64,000 nucleotides of DNA from Liolophura sinensis (GCF_032854445.1 NC_088295.1:5520501-5584500); one strand, 5' to 3'. Shown: positions 11,524 to 24,180, numbered from the stretch's first letter. Made by a program: numbers and translations. The notes: a model not told the origin generated them from the letters alone.

Positions 11524-12420
11524 TCATGTGGAATCTGTGGAAGTCATGCTCATTTCACTGGAAGAGAGTTCAGCGTGGAACTCTCCTGTCTCACTGACGC
11601 CCCCTGTCCAGTGGTGTAGAAGATCGCTAAAGTCAGGGGCTTTGTTCGCCTGCAGAGACCCAGCCATGCTGACCTGTGTCGTCGGACCAACAGCAAAATT
11701 TGTCTTTGGCTCTTTCCAGAAACTTTCTGGCAATTTTCGATGCGCCATTGGCAAAGAATTATTATTCTTGCTCTGGTCAGTTTTCAACCGCTTGGCACTG
11801 TTTCGTCCATTTTTAGTACTGCTTTCTAAGTGTACATTACGAAGTCCGTATTCAAACAGTTCTCCGAGAGGCCCTAAACCCGCATGTCTGTCCATGTGAC
11901 CGGAGAAAGCCTCCTTTTCCCCTGACGCCTGTCCTGTGGAACTTTTGCCAGATTTTCTGGGCCTGTCCGTGTCTCCGCCTTGAGCAATCTTCAGCAGATC
12001 AGCGTAATATAATTCCCGTCCAGATTTACCGGAAGTCCACTTCTCTTCGTAAATATCACAAGAATCCTCTTCACCTTTCCTGCGTCCAAAGAACTTCTGA
12101 ATATCACTATTTGCCATGTCTACAAAGTTAAGCAGCCTTTGTGTGACGTCTTGGTCGTCTGGTGATGTAAGCTGAGTCACGTGACAGATTGGTAGGGGCA
12201 TGGTGTCGATTTCGTCTTCGGAGTAATGCGAATCGTGGTCGCTGAAATCGTCATCGTCGTCAAAACTCACCGAAAATACTTCAGTCATCGGGTGTTTGGT
12301 GTGACCGTCATACTGCTTCCTCTGAACCAGTCCGTACGGGATGCTGGTCACGTGATGAGGCATCAGGAGCGGGGAGAGGCGGTCACGTGGCATTAGCGCC
12401 ATAGTCTCGGTGTCGTGCAT
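11524..12420 (-). CDS. PERCC1: PERCC1-like protein, complete single coding exon
   Basis: 298 residues, ATG at 12420-12418 and TGA at the low end. An in-frame TGA lies about 30 bases upstream of the ATG, so the start is well placed. Conserved blocks match what I know of vertebrate PERCC1: a D-I-Q-K-F-F-G-R-R helix (residues about 96-114), C-D-I-Y (121-124), G-R-E-L-Y-Y-A-D-L-L (134-143) and L-G-P-L-G-E-L-F-E-Y-G-L (182-193). An acidic run (53-58) replaces the long vertebrate Glu/Pro tract, and a C-terminal PDFSDLLHHWTG block (262-273) is added. PERCC1 in mammals is needed for enteroendocrine cell development; its biochemical role is unknown. A good acceptor (TTCTCATTTCAG) at about 12510 on this strand points to an upstream non-coding exon. 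The identity rests on remembered motifs and needs a profile search. Confidence 0.72.
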   Translation of the reverse strand: MHDTETMALMPRDRLSPLLMPHHVTSIPYGLVQRKQYDGHTKHPMTEVFSVSFDDDDDFSDHDSHYSEDEIDTMPLPICHVTQLTSPDDQDVTQRLLNFVDMANSDIQKFFGRRKGEEDSCDIYEEKWTSGKSGRELYYADLLKIAQGGDTDRPRKSGKSSTGQASGEKEAFSGHMDRHAGLGPLGELFEYGLRNVHLESSTKNGRNSAKRLKTDQSKNNNSLPMAHRKLPESFWKEPKTNFAVGPTTQVSMAGSLQANKAPDFSDLLHHWTGGVSETGEFHAELSSSEMSMTSTDST

Positions 12421-12500
12421 GGCGTCCGAGTCTTGACGCGTTCACGAATGCTGAATCAACACTTTTCCACTCCCATGTAGTATTCAGTCCACGAATTCAT

Positions 12501-12520
12501 CAATCTGAAATGAGAAGGTT
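12501..12520 (-). other. splice acceptor before the PERCC1-like coding exon
   Basis: Read on the - strand, CAACCTTCTCATTTCAG has a pyrimidine tract and AG, followed by a short leader with an in-frame stop before the ATG. This implies at least one non-coding 5' exon further right. Confidence 0.5.
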
Positions 12521-12954
12521 GTACCGTTAATATTACTGCTTCAGTCGGTGTCCCTTATCCATTACCCAAGAATATCAAGTTTAGGAACTGGTAAGAACAA
12601 ATGAAAAGCTTCAGTCAACTTTGAAAGGTGGATGCACCCACTGTGTTTATGGACCCACAGAGCTTTGAGAAAACCCAATAAAGGCAATTCGTTGACAACT
12701 GACAAACTTGTGTTGGAGGTTTTACTCTGCACTCATCAATAATGTAGATATGCGACAGCAGTCAACAATAATCTGCGCACACAAATTTAATGATGCCGAT
12801 TTTATCAGTGAAATTATCATTTCAAAGTAAAGTCGTGTATTAACAACAATTACTACACTACAAATAATACACTGCAAAGATATACATGTATTTTTGGAAA
12901 GCATTCGTCTGATGATTTAGGATGCCATCAATGTACTACTACAATCTCATAAAA

Positions 12955-14330
12955 CAACGGGCAGTGATGCTTACACCACCACTAGCTTCTGTTACAACAA
13001 ACTCTGACACTTAATCCACCACTAGTTTCTGTTACAATGAGCTGTGATAATTATTTCACCATTATCTTCTTTTACGGGAACCGTGATACTTATATCACCA
13101 CTATCTTCTACTGCAAGAACTGTGAGCTTTAAACCACAAATAGTTTCTGCTACAAGTATTTCTTGACACTAGCTCCTTTTGAAATGATGTGTGATAATTT
13201 TGTTACAACAAACTGTGATACTTGAACCACCACTAACTTCTGCTGCAACGAACTATGATATTTACAACTATCTTGTGTTATGGGAACTGTGGTACTTATA
13301 TCACCACTATCTTCTGTTAAAGAAACCGTAAACTTTAAAACCACAACCAGTTTCTGTTACAACTATTTCTTGATACTAGCTCCTTGCACAGTGAGATGTG
13401 ATACTCACACCAGCACTGGTTTCTGATACTATTTCTTGATTCGAGCCGTGGTACATAAACCACCAGTAGCTTCTGTTATACGAACTGTGATGCTAAAATC
13501 ATCGTTATAGCTTCTGCTACAACGAGCTATGACCACCACTAACTTCTGTTACTACAAAGTGTGGCAATACCAGTCAGGAAGAGCTGTGATATTTATGCCA
13601 ACACTAGCTTCTGGTACAACGAGTTGTGATACTTTTACCAACATTAGCTCCTGATAAAACTAGCTGTGACACTTATGCCAGCACTAGCTCCTGATAAAAC
13701 TAGCTGTGATATTTATACCAACACTAGCTTCTGGTAGAGCCAGCTGTGATACTTTTACCAACATTAGCTCCTGATAAAACTAGCTGTGATACTTATGCCA
13801 GCACTACCTCCTGATAAAACTAGCTGTGATATTTATACCAACACTAGCTTCTGGTAGAGCCAGCTGTGATACTTTTACCAACATTAGCTCCTGATAAAAC
13901 TAGCTGTGATACTTATGCCAGCACTAACTCCTGATAAAACTAGCTGTGATATTTATACCAACACTAGCTTCTGGTAGAACGAGTTGTGATACTTTTACGA
14001 ACATTAGCTCCTGATAAAACTAGCTGTGGTACTTATGCCAGCACTAACTCCGGCTAAAACTAGCTGTCATACTTTTGCCAACACTAGGTTCTGGGTACAA
14101 CGAGCTGTGATACTTTTACATTAGCTCCTGATACAACAGGTGTGTTACTTATGCAATAGTAGTTACTGGTGCAATGTTAAATGACAATGACACTCACAAA
14201 TATAAGTGTCTTATACCGTGACACTTATGTCAACACTGGCTCCTGACATCATCTCTGATTCTTACACCAGCACTGGCTCTGGACACAGTAAACTATAATA
14301 CATATACCAACTTAATTCTAGTATTTTTTT
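12955..14330. repeat. 40-bp minisatellite with 120-bp higher-order repeat
   Basis: The basic unit is about 40 bp (AGCTGTGATACTTATGCCAG, then CACTAGCTCCTGATAAAACT). From about 13620 to 14040 three variants alternate in fixed order, so lines 120 bp apart (13681, 13801, 13921) are almost identical. Flanking copies out to about 12955 and 14300 are strongly diverged. It lies inside the proposed intron of the PERCC1-like gene. Confidence 0.9.
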
Positions 14331-14689
14331 AACCTGATTCGGCTGAAGCCATGGTACTAGGATACGTGTAACTTGCTACTATTCAAGCATTTACATGAAC
14401 AGTTAGAATAAAACCCTAACTGATATAAATTGACAAGAGGATCTATTTTGCCGATTACGTACGACCATTTGCCAACTATCACACTGTCGTGATACAATGA
14501 CATTTGATAATCATACCACCACTTGCTCATTCAGATAGCTGTCACACTATCACAATCTCCTGGTTATGTCCAAGCAACATACACTTTTGAGAATCCAATG
14601 CAAAAAATCAACAGTCCCTTCAGACCAATCGCACCGGCGTTCTCTCCGCGTGCAGTCGGACAAAGGTACTTCTGCCCAAACATGGCAAA

Positions 14690-15000
14690 CGGACAGTAGT
14701 TCATCCGGACACGGAAGTTTTCTGCGTTTGCATTCGGACAACAGTTTTTTGTGCACTCTGGAGAGCGGCTCTCTCTGGATGCCCAGGCAGCAGTTCTCGC
14801 GAAGCACCCTGACAGGAGTTCTCTCGGAGCACCTTTACGGCAGTTCTCTCTGGGATCTCTGGCAGAAGTTCTCTCGGAGCACCCTGACAGCAGTCTTCTC
14901 CGGGCACCCAGACAGCAGTTCTCTCAGGGCACTCTGACAGCAGTTCCCTTGGAGCGCCCTGACAGAAGTTCTCACTAGGCACCTTGACGGAAGTCCTTTT
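14690..15000. repeat. 25-bp minisatellite
   Basis: Units of 25 bp of the type AGTTCTCTCGGAGCACCCTG plus ACAGC, clearest from 14790 to 14996 with 15-40% divergence between copies. A frame of 75-123 residues is open through it on both strands. The repeat explains these frames better than a gene does. Confidence 0.8.
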
Positions 15001-18000
15001 TGTTATTCATCTTATTCATCTTCCTATCCACGCGGAAATTTTCCCTACCAACTCGGAAACAGCGATCTCTGTACACTCAGCCTTTTTCAGCACGCACCCA
15101 ACTTTGCGTAAAACAGTTTTCCGTGAATTCCAAGCATTTTTCTCAAAACGACTACAGCAGTGATTTGTATGTACCTGAACAGCAGATTTTTTCTAGAAAC
15201 ACGGGAGAGTCGTTCGAGAGACTGCACCCTGTATATTTACGGTAACCTCCCCAAAGAGCGTGTTGCCCCGCTGACAGACCACTGATTTATGGACCATTCC
15301 ACCACACTGTTTGTACAACTAATGGTCCCAACTTCAGATTACTTCCACTGTCGCCTGCTCGTATCTCAGATCAATATTGAACAATTACCACACGACCGCA
15401 GGAAAAGATAGATTTAAGCCAGCCTACTTCCTTCAGCATGTCAAGATCTCATGTCACTGGCTTCATCCTTCAGCATCTGCGAGTTAATCAAACCAGGAAG
15501 TCAACTGCGATGTAAAGTGAGAATATTTTACATCGCACATCGGTAATTTTACATTACCCCAAGAATATTTTATATAATGGTGTATGGTGAGTGACAATTG
15601 TACAAAGATTTGATAACCAGATAATGTATCCACATATAAACAAGCCCAGGTCGACAAACTAGAAGATAACACCGTAAGGCTCATCAAGTTAAAAATGTTT
15701 TCACCAGACGTGTCTAAAATTTCATCTAATACGTGGGTTATTTGTCGTTCATTATTCTGCAAAATTAATTCTTTACTTGATCAAGAATCGCAGAATTTGA
15801 ATCATTCTTGTGACTGGTCGCGTGTCACAGTTTGAGGAAAATAGGTGGTGGGAGCTGTCCGGAAGTTGAGATTGTTCCAAGTGCAGGGACGTGACCAGAG
15901 TCCATTGTTTTCAATCTCGGTCTCCACTCATGTTTTTCAATTACTGCTAATTCGAGAGGCAGGCTAAGTGGTCGGTTGCTGTGGTCGTCTCCAACATTTC
16001 GGAAACGTGGTGGACAGACCTGGATACGCGAAGGTGGCAGAACGTGCATGACTTTAGCTGACCGTCGAGTGTTACCATGGAAACCACTTCTTTTGGCAAG
16101 CGGTTCTCTGGATCAAGAACGAAAAAAGCAGTATTTGGCCGATAGAGACATCCAGCACTAATCTGTCAAGTATGACAAGGGGAAAGTCTGAGAGTGACAA
16201 CCCAGATTGAAAATGGAAACGCCAGGAAATGGAAGAACACTGGAATTGTGGGTTGTGTACCTGTAACATTTACACATCTGAAAGAAATCCTTCTGTAGAA
16301 TGCAATCGTGAATCCACTCTACAAACACGCGAAAGTTTCATCATACAACAAACATGAACACACAAGAAAAGGTTCTTGCTACAGGTAAGAAACAGAGTTT
16401 CATCATTCCCAGAACTTTACACTCCATCACTAGCGGTGCAGTGTGTGAAAGCATTAAAAATACAATTCGTAAATAGTCCATTCTTTGACTGAATGGTCTA
16501 ATTATTTTATTTATTCACTTATTTAAAAGCTGCTTAACGCCATACTCAGGACTTTTCGACTTATACAAATGACCTTTGACGAGTTACTTTATAAACGTCG
16601 ATGCTCTTTCATAAACATCGATGGTGTTGGTGGAAGGCAAGTTGTTTCCAGCGAATTCCATGCAGGAGAAGTCTCTTGCTGATTATTCTCACCCAAGGAT
16701 TGTTTATTAATTAGTTCTTTACCCTCTTACAGTAACAGATAAACTGTCCTCCTTATGAAACTATATCCAGAGGGAAGTCCCAGGGCTTGCACACACATGT
16801 GATGTATACAGGTGAAGTATACAGGCTATAACTAGGTGTACTAACAAGTATAAAACTACTGCAATAATAGAACATAAGAAAATGGGTTAAAAGTTTATAC
16901 CAACCATACAGTGACACATATATCCCTCCTTAAAGCAGTGTACTTACATGTACTTACCTATCACCGGAGATCAGCAGACATATATATATAGTATAATAGA
17001 ACAGTCAGTGTGCAGGGCCTCTACTAGATGTGTGGGTGACGTAAGTTCGTCCTCCGCCCACAGTTCCCCGGCTGTATCTGTGGGCACTTGTCCACTCTGA
17101 GCGGACTGTCACGCTGACTGGTTTGGACAATCATAAACTCTGCAGCCATACATGTTTGTAGCATCCACTACAAGCTGCGCTTCGCAGTGGGCGATGACAA
17201 GTTCTAATCGTCTAAACTAACGCAGTCCATTTGGGTACATTGAGGTTGCAAAATTCAATTCCCTGTCTCTACTGTAGGCTACTAACAACTCCCCTGCCTT
17301 ACCCACCATGAGGTCCTTAGCGCTTACAGCTGTGTGATCTCTGCACCAAACCGCGCCCCCGGGAGGCCCAGATCATCGCAGGAGAAGCCCTTTACCTGAC
17401 AAGCCGAGTGTTTGTCCTCCCCCATCCCAGTCAGGTCTCAGTGATTTATGCTCCGGCCGGGGGTTTATCTCAGTTTTCTTCACATGTCAACTTCTCCTGA
17501 CATGTAGCGCAATTTTACCAAAACAATCCATTACTTGGTGGGCTTTCATTTCTACTGTCACTTAGCAAGTCCCGTCACCCGGGACACACGCCTATCACGT
17601 CGCCTGTATGCGCTATATCAAACTTTACGAGGGGAATCGATGGGTTTGGCGTTCAGCGGTAAATGACAAACAAAACTCGATGGAAATGAATCATTCGTGT
17701 CCACAATTTTATCGGACCCTATCATTGCTTAGTCGCCTTTTTATCTTCCTGCCAAATCTGGTTTTAACAGTATCAGGGACCAACTATTGTGGAAATGTCT
17801 CAGTTTAAGCCTCGTGGAGTCAACCAGGGGCCGTGGTTCTGCCCGGCACTGCGCTCGGTCCGGGGTAACCGGCGCTAGGCGTGTTGTCCCCGAGGTGTGG
17901 CGGACTACTGCTTAGCAGCGCGATCCCTGACACGAGGCTCGGTAAGCCGTGTGGGGACAGAATATATTACCAGATATCACATGTCGACAATAAACCATCA

Positions 18001-18449
18001 TCAACCGGACAAATGAACTGATAAAATATTCAAATTGTAAAAGTTACACGATTGCAGAGCTACCCGAATGAAACCTACGTAGACATATCGGGTGGGCCAG
18101 AAAAAACCCTAAAACGATAACCCTTTTAAATATACAATGATTCATAATGTTTCAGACGTGACTTGTGATTTCAGAAATATTATTTAATGGAAATCAGACA
18201 ACCTTAATGAAAATTTGATCACCATAGTCGACACAGCATTAACACAGCAACAAACAAGTACACATCTGAACTGTGCAACGTCCCAGAGACTTGATGTCAC
18301 TCTCTCAGACGTTGAAAATGAAATTAATTAAAATGTTTCAAGCATAAGGCGTTGATTACACTTCTTTGATAAACCCCTGAGCACCATACGTGAGATACTA
18401 TTAATTAAGACAGAAACTAATTTAAACACCTGCAATGTATATATGCCGC

Positions 18450-18450
<1 letters not shown>
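15001..18450. other. no gene recognised
   Basis: Mixed intron-like DNA, with a GC-richer interval near 17020-17960. I see no domain, no consistent exon chain and no RNA gene. Confidence 0.35.

Positions 18451-18451
<1 letters not shown>

Positions 18452-18526
<75 letters not shown>
18452..18526. repeat. (TA)n microsatellite
   Basis: Uninterrupted alternating T and A for about 75 bp. Confidence 0.97.
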
Positions 18527-18530
<4 letters not shown>

Positions 18531-18547
18531 CAATGTCTGTTAAATAT

Positions 18548-18632
18548 CAGTGGGTTCAGTACTGCCTTCGTATAAGCGAAATATTCTTGAGTGTACGGCG
18601 TAAAACACCAATGAAATAAATAAATACATTTA
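18548..18632 (+). mobile_element. SINE 3' fragment
   Basis: Contains TTCGTATAAGCGAAATATTC and GGCGTAAAACACCAATGAAA followed by AAATAAATA. It matches the 3' end of the complete SINE at 50251-50509. It adjoins the (TA)n tract. Confidence 0.8.
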
Positions 18633-19778
18633 AGAGCTAAGATTGTCGTTTTTTTCTGGCCGACCCTGTATAAAATAGACTTTTTGAGGTAAATTTGGCT
18701 CTTACCCAAGAGCCTCTTGAGATAACAGCAAGTTTTTCCAAAACCTGTCATTTTCCAGTGTATCAAATAATTTAGATTCAAAGGCAGCATGCGGGTAAAT
18801 ATTTTGACTATACACTGTGAAGAATCGGCGACATAAAATAGGGTAGCAATTTAATTCAGTGGTCTATCTTAACAATATCGTTGCTTACTCAGGTAGTCTA
18901 TGGACTCCTCATATACGGCCATATATACACAGTAGTAGTGCGGGCTAGATTGACTGTTATTCATATGAGACTTGAAATAATGAGAGCATAAATAGTTTTA
19001 ATAGCTGTTTGTTTAAGTCACTTCTTTCATTGAAGGCCAAGAGCATGTTTAACTCAAATAAAAAAAATAAAATGAAATAAAACAAAACAATTCACATCAT
19101 TTAAATTAAGAATCTCATGAAATGTGAAATATTCAGGTAAGCAGAAAAACGTGTGGCGGATGCACGGTAAGGGTCGTCTTGAAGTCCCGTGATTTCAGCC
19201 GATGGTGCCTGTTATCGCGATGTGAAGTCAGCGCTGAAAATTCGGAAACCAGGTAATCATCCTTCAACACAATGGTAAATTAATCTCACTCTTGAGAGAC
19301 AATTTGTCACCTAATTAGCTAACACAAGTTCTTGTCCTTCTACAAGTTGGCGGAGTTACTCTATAAAATATATACCTGTATATGTACCTGTAGGTATGAA
19401 CAAACCCGTTGCAATGCCACATGTCTTGTATTAGTATTTCATTTCCTAGCACAATAACTCACGCTACCGGATTAGTTTACGTCGTCTATTGAAAGTGTAT
19501 ACAACCAAGAGTGTGCTCTAGATATGTTTATTTTATTTGATTAGTGCTTTTACTGCCTAATGCCGTTCCCAGGAAAATTTCACTGCTACTGAAGATAGTG
19601 CTTGTCACGCATGGGTTATTTGCATGAATCAGGACACAACTTGTCTTGTAATGAACGCGAAATTCATATACCACCAAAGAGTTTGGGGAAATGAAGCTTA
19701 TAGGTCACTTAGATTGTAAAGAAAACAATTAAATGCACAGAAGTGAATGTAGGAACGGCGCTGTATATAACATAGGCC

Positions 19779-19781
<3 letters not shown>

Positions 19782-19853
<72 letters not shown>
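19782..19853. repeat. (TA)n microsatellite
   Basis: Uninterrupted alternating T and A for about 72 bp. Short open frames through it are meaningless. Confidence 0.97.
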
Positions 19854-19855
<2 letters not shown>

Positions 19856-22110
19856 CATGAATTATACCAGCGAAACATTATCTTGTTCCTCGTTGAAAAT
19901 GTACACCGGAATCACATGCATAGTTGAGGTCATATACGTGTATACACTTCATTGGTATGACATTTATTAAACCTGCACTGGGCTCCTGCGTTTGACAATT
20001 AAATGTTGCAAAGGAATAAATAACTAAAACTTGTCTAAACACACTCATCTCTTTATATGAGGTTCACATCTGAAATGCACAACGTCCAAGAAACAGTGGG
20101 CTAAAATGCAATGAATTAAAATATTTCGAGCATAAGACGTTGATGACGCTGAACACACATTATTTAAAGAATATTTCACACCTTTGCTGAAAACATGAGC
20201 ACCATAGATGAGATAGTATTAATTAAGACAGCAACTAAGCAGCAACATGCCAAACTTCTTTTATGTACAGTTGAGACTATACGTGTATACACTTCATTGG
20301 TAACGTATGACATTTATTAAATTTACACAGGACTCTTGTATTTGGCATTTAAAATGTGCCGAAGAAATAAATAATTAAAGTCGTTCTAAACACATTCAAC
20401 TCTTCATAAGGGGCTTCTTGAGTACGGCTGATGGCAAGACCATACATCCCGCAACTGCTTTTGAATATGATATTATTTCTGATTCATATTACTTGAATGC
20501 AAAATTTCTAAGCACAAATTACAGTACCAGCTTCATCTACATGTAATAACTAAATTTAGGCCTATAACACAAAACACGGATGAATGTACTTATCACTGCT
20601 GTTGGTATATTTATTGCACAATTCATTTAACTGTCCTCAATAAACGTAAAGAAAACTGGTCAATAAGACAAAGAAGAAATGTTAAATTTTCACCTATACT
20701 GAATAAATATGTCCGTGAATATAAGTACACGTCACCTGTGCTGCCTCAACCACGGTGCTCTTATGTGTTGCTTCTATTCAAAGAATTTTAGCCTTCCCAG
20801 GATTTCACAACAGAGGCTTATTCCAATACATGTATGTACATATGTTTTATAACATATAGTCCTACATCAGACATAGTTTCACACTTGAAGGGATTTAAAA
20901 ACTTTTGCGTACATGGCCACTAAGAAATGATATTTTGCCTCAGATAATAGGATTTAACAATACAGTTTACCACAATAATCCTGTTATACAATTGTACAAA
21001 GTCATAGTTCTTTGACCCCACTATTGTTTTCAAATCCACGGAGAAAGGGCATAATACTTCTACAGATCTCCACATTGCTAAATAAATTATCGGACCAGCA
21101 AGACATTTTCAATAATTAAATAATTTTAATATTTAACTTGTGTGCGATTGAAGCCCACGGAGAGCTTTTAAAATTTTACACGGAAATTTTAAATCCGTAG
21201 AGTGTACCTTGTAAAACCTACTGGGCACGAGTTGTACACAATATTGTGACAAAAATGCACATCCACATAATTTACCAACAGTACACAAATTGTGAAATTT
21301 GTGCAACTCATCCAAAATAACGTGTATCAGTACTTAAGTAGCAAATTGCAACATTGTGGGTGTGTAAATTTGTACACAACCTTTTTTTTTCACAGATCAG
21401 AACTAGCGTATTTTGATCTGATTGTTCACTGGGAAAGGTGTATTTCGCCATAAAAATATTGCCGCCAGGCGTCTTGTCTGAATAGATAATGTAGTAGGTC
21501 TGTTTTTGGAAACCTGTTACTCGTGATGATATTTATGTCAGTACCGTAACTATGATGTGGTGTTTTACAATCAAATCCCGTCACTGTCTAACTTCATATC
21601 CCACTCGAACGGTTCAGTTTACTCTTCGAGTAAACAGCCGTACACAAAGACAACACAACTGTAAGCAAAAATCACATGGGAATATACAAACAATAAACGA
21701 AAAGCAGGCTCTTGCTGTATAAAGACCAAAAAAACCGTTATAACCATGTATGAAAATCACAAGCAGTTATGCAGGTGTGTTTCATCTGTAATTCTCTTGG
21801 TCGACAACAGTACGAGCCGCTCAGATATTATTCTAGTCCTGTGTTAGTACTGGGAAGATATCTGTGACATACAGGCTATAGACAGTGACTATGACACGTT
21901 GAAGTTCAGTAAATGAACGCACATGCAAAATCGCAGGTCGTGGATTATGTGGCGTAAAACGTGTAACACAGTGAGTTTTTTGTAGTATAGTATTTCCGCA
22001 TTGATTTTGAAATAAAAGTAAAGTTCTACAGAACACCTAGTGATAAACCATTGATCAGATATACGTGATTGTCTAGAAGAAACGATTGTGTAAAAATATG
22101 CCTGGAGCCT
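19854..22110. other. no gene recognised; diverged local duplication
   Basis: Segments near 18290-18440 and 20060-20240 share GTTGAT-GACG/TTACAC, GAGCACCATA-GATGAGATA and TATTAATTAAGACAG, so this interval contains an old duplicate of DNA left of the (TA)n tract. 19925-19990 and 20275-20350 also resemble each other (ACACTTCATTGGTA, CATTTATTAAA). No coding signal. Confidence 0.5.
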
Positions 22111-22112
22111 AC

Positions 22113-22165
22113 CTGTAAACAATGAGCAGATTAATCCCGCAGACAGAAAACACCTAACGGGTTCC
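22113..22165 (-). other. candidate non-coding 5' exon ending in a good donor
   Basis: On the - strand the sequence ends TTGTTTACAG|GTAGGC, a strong donor at 22113/22112. It lies 25-80 bases downstream of a TATA box on the same strand. The nearest compatible acceptor with a gene behind it is at about 12510, before the PERCC1-like coding exon. The link across about 9.6 kb is inference only. Confidence 0.35.
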
Positions 22166-22188
22166 TCCAGTAGACGTTCATCTCGGCA

Positions 22189-22280
22189 CCTTTATACCAC
22201 TCAAACTCCATCGTAAACAGCTTTCTCTGCAATCTCCGAGTATGATGACGTCGATCACGGGGCCACGTGACCAACACGTG
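22189..22280 (-). promoter_or_regulatory. candidate TATA promoter with CRE-like site and two CACGTG E-boxes
   Basis: On the - strand: GGTATAAAGG at 22198-22189. Upstream of it is a CRE-like TGACGTCG (22246-22253 in + orientation) and two CACGTG palindromes at 22264-22269 and 22275-22280, 11 bp apart start to start, one helical turn. A splice donor follows downstream at 22113. This arrangement is typical of a regulated RNA polymerase II promoter. The gene it serves is not proven. Confidence 0.4.
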
Positions 22281-22999
22281 GACAATGAGGCACGCGTAGA
22301 ATTCGGTCCAAAGCTGTGAACTCAGTCATTCTGTCCTTTATTACGTCACAATTATCGGTGTACGTGAGCTCATGAAACATACATGAAGTACACACTCATT
22401 ACAACGTCACAGAAGAAAACATTTGGACCATCTGTGTAGCTCGCTCCTTGAGTCTCCCATTGTTACGTCTGCCAAATATTACAATAATGTAATGAAAAGA
22501 GATATCTCCGCGCCTTGAAATCAAAGTATATCTCAATTAGAACAAGTGACATGCACAGACTGACCCATAGGGTTAAGAGCCTCCGGTGAGAGAGCTCGTG
22601 AGGGTTTGGATGTTATTGGGCGAGGACAGCAGCCAGTCGCCGCCCAGTGGTAACAAATAGCACGTAGAGGCTACAGCTGCCCGTGAGGCTCTGTGAGTTC
22701 GTGTCCCCCAGGAGCTGAGATTAGTGGCCGTTTATCAGCGATGAGTACCTACGCCTGATAAGACGCGATATGTTCACGCTCACATAACACATGCCCTGCA
22801 TGGTCAACTACAAAACACACCATTAGGAATATGAAAAGAAAAATCCTAAAGGTTCAAACTGTTGTCGGGTATTATATGTTCTATGATCTTCAGGTGTTCT
22901 GCGATTTTGAAGTTCTGAGAAAAAAGAAATGGTTTCCAATTACGTCATCAAGAGAACAGATATGTTGGTAGGCCTGTATTGTTTAATGCAGTCAAAAGT

Positions 23000-23720
23000 G
23001 TAATGGTTTCTTAGAATGACCACAGCCAGAAGGGCATAGGTCTTTCCGATCAGTATATATTGTCAGTAAATGCATACTTCGTGAGTTTCTCAGAATGACC
23101 GCGCTGTGTAGTTTGTGAGTGTTTTTCTTGCATCCGACCCAGCGACAGGCTAAGGGTTTTAGGGACTTGTTACCTAAACACAGGCGTGCGAAGGACAATA
23201 ATTTTCTTCAGGTTAGTGACATAAATTGGACAAAAGTTTCTCTGGATCCGTGCCATGAACAGGGCAGTATTTTGGGGGATTGGCGGAGAAAGAAATATAT
23301 ATATAAAAAAAATCACTGCATGTGTTTCAATTAAAGGGCAATGGCTTGTCGGGATTGGTGGCGTGAACGGCACAAGAGTGCCGTGCCGTGGAGAGGGCAA
23401 CGTGTTTTCAATTCTCGGTACTGGTGGTCGAAAAAGGGCAAGAGTTTCTTTGGATCCGTGTTGTGGAGAGGACAATGTGTTCAAATCTCGGTATGGGTGA
23501 CCTAAACAGGGGAAGAATCTCTTTGGATCAATGTCGTGGAGAGTGCAATGGCTATCTGAACTTAGTGTTGTAAACAAGGAGAGAGTCTGTTTGGATCTTG
23601 GTCTTGATCAGTCAAAAATAGTAAAAAAGAGTTTTAGTAAATCGGGCCATGGAGAAGGCATTGACTTCTTAAGATTGGCCGCGTTAACGGTACTAAAGTT
23701 TCTTTCGGTTCGAAGGGTTA
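23000..23720. repeat. diverged tandem repeat, about 66-70 bp unit
   Basis: Recurrent AAGAGT-TCTTTGGATC(C/A), GTGGAGAG(G/T)(G/A)CAAT and GGTGACCTAAAC blocks repeat about ten times with much divergence. Several frames on both strands are open by chance. The - strand frame 23577-23170 encodes repeated RNFxPI-like motifs and is judged a shadow. Confidence 0.7.
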
Positions 23721-24054
23721 AAAACGTCCATGCCAACAGTATGAAGGTTTCAGCTGAACACGACTGCTGACAATATTTATGCGTCGAAACAGTCACACGT
23801 ATGAGTGACGTGGAGTACAAAATAAGTTTGATTGATAAACCTCACAGCGTACAAAAGGTACAGAATGAGCATTGTAAAATAGCAATTTCTATGAGAAGCA
23901 TGTCTCGTCCAGTTACTTTCATCACGTTTGTAAATATTGGTTGAGTACAATTTGTGAAGCTATAGCGTATAAAAAAATTGCTTCAAACTTAGTAGTAACT
24001 TAGTATACATGATTTTGAGAAAATGTTGTTGTTTATGGTTTAGCAACATGGACC

Positions 24055-24180
24055 ATTATTTATTTATGTATTTGATTGGTGTTTTACTCACTTATAATTA
24101 TGCGGCCAGCATTATGGTAGGCGGAAACTTGGCAGTAACCGGGGGAAACCCACGACCATCCGCGGGTTGCTGGAAGAAAC
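24055..24180 (-). mobile_element. SINE fragment, reverse orientation
   Basis: The reverse complement carries CGGATGGTCGTGGGTTTCCC, the ATAATGCTGGCCGC block and TTATAAGTGAGTAAAACACC, ending in TAAATAAATA. It matches the SINE core at 50385-50509. Confidence 0.85.

Noticed and set aside
11381-11899. 172-residue + strand frame
   Set aside because: Antisense shadow of the PERCC1-like coding exon; no motif of its own.
14550-14982. Overlapping frames of 75-123 residues on both strands
   Set aside because: Explained by the 25-bp repeat; residues follow the repeat and no family is recognised.
21833-22122. - strand frames of 67-77 residues
   Set aside because: They run through the proposed splice donor at 22113 and have no motif.
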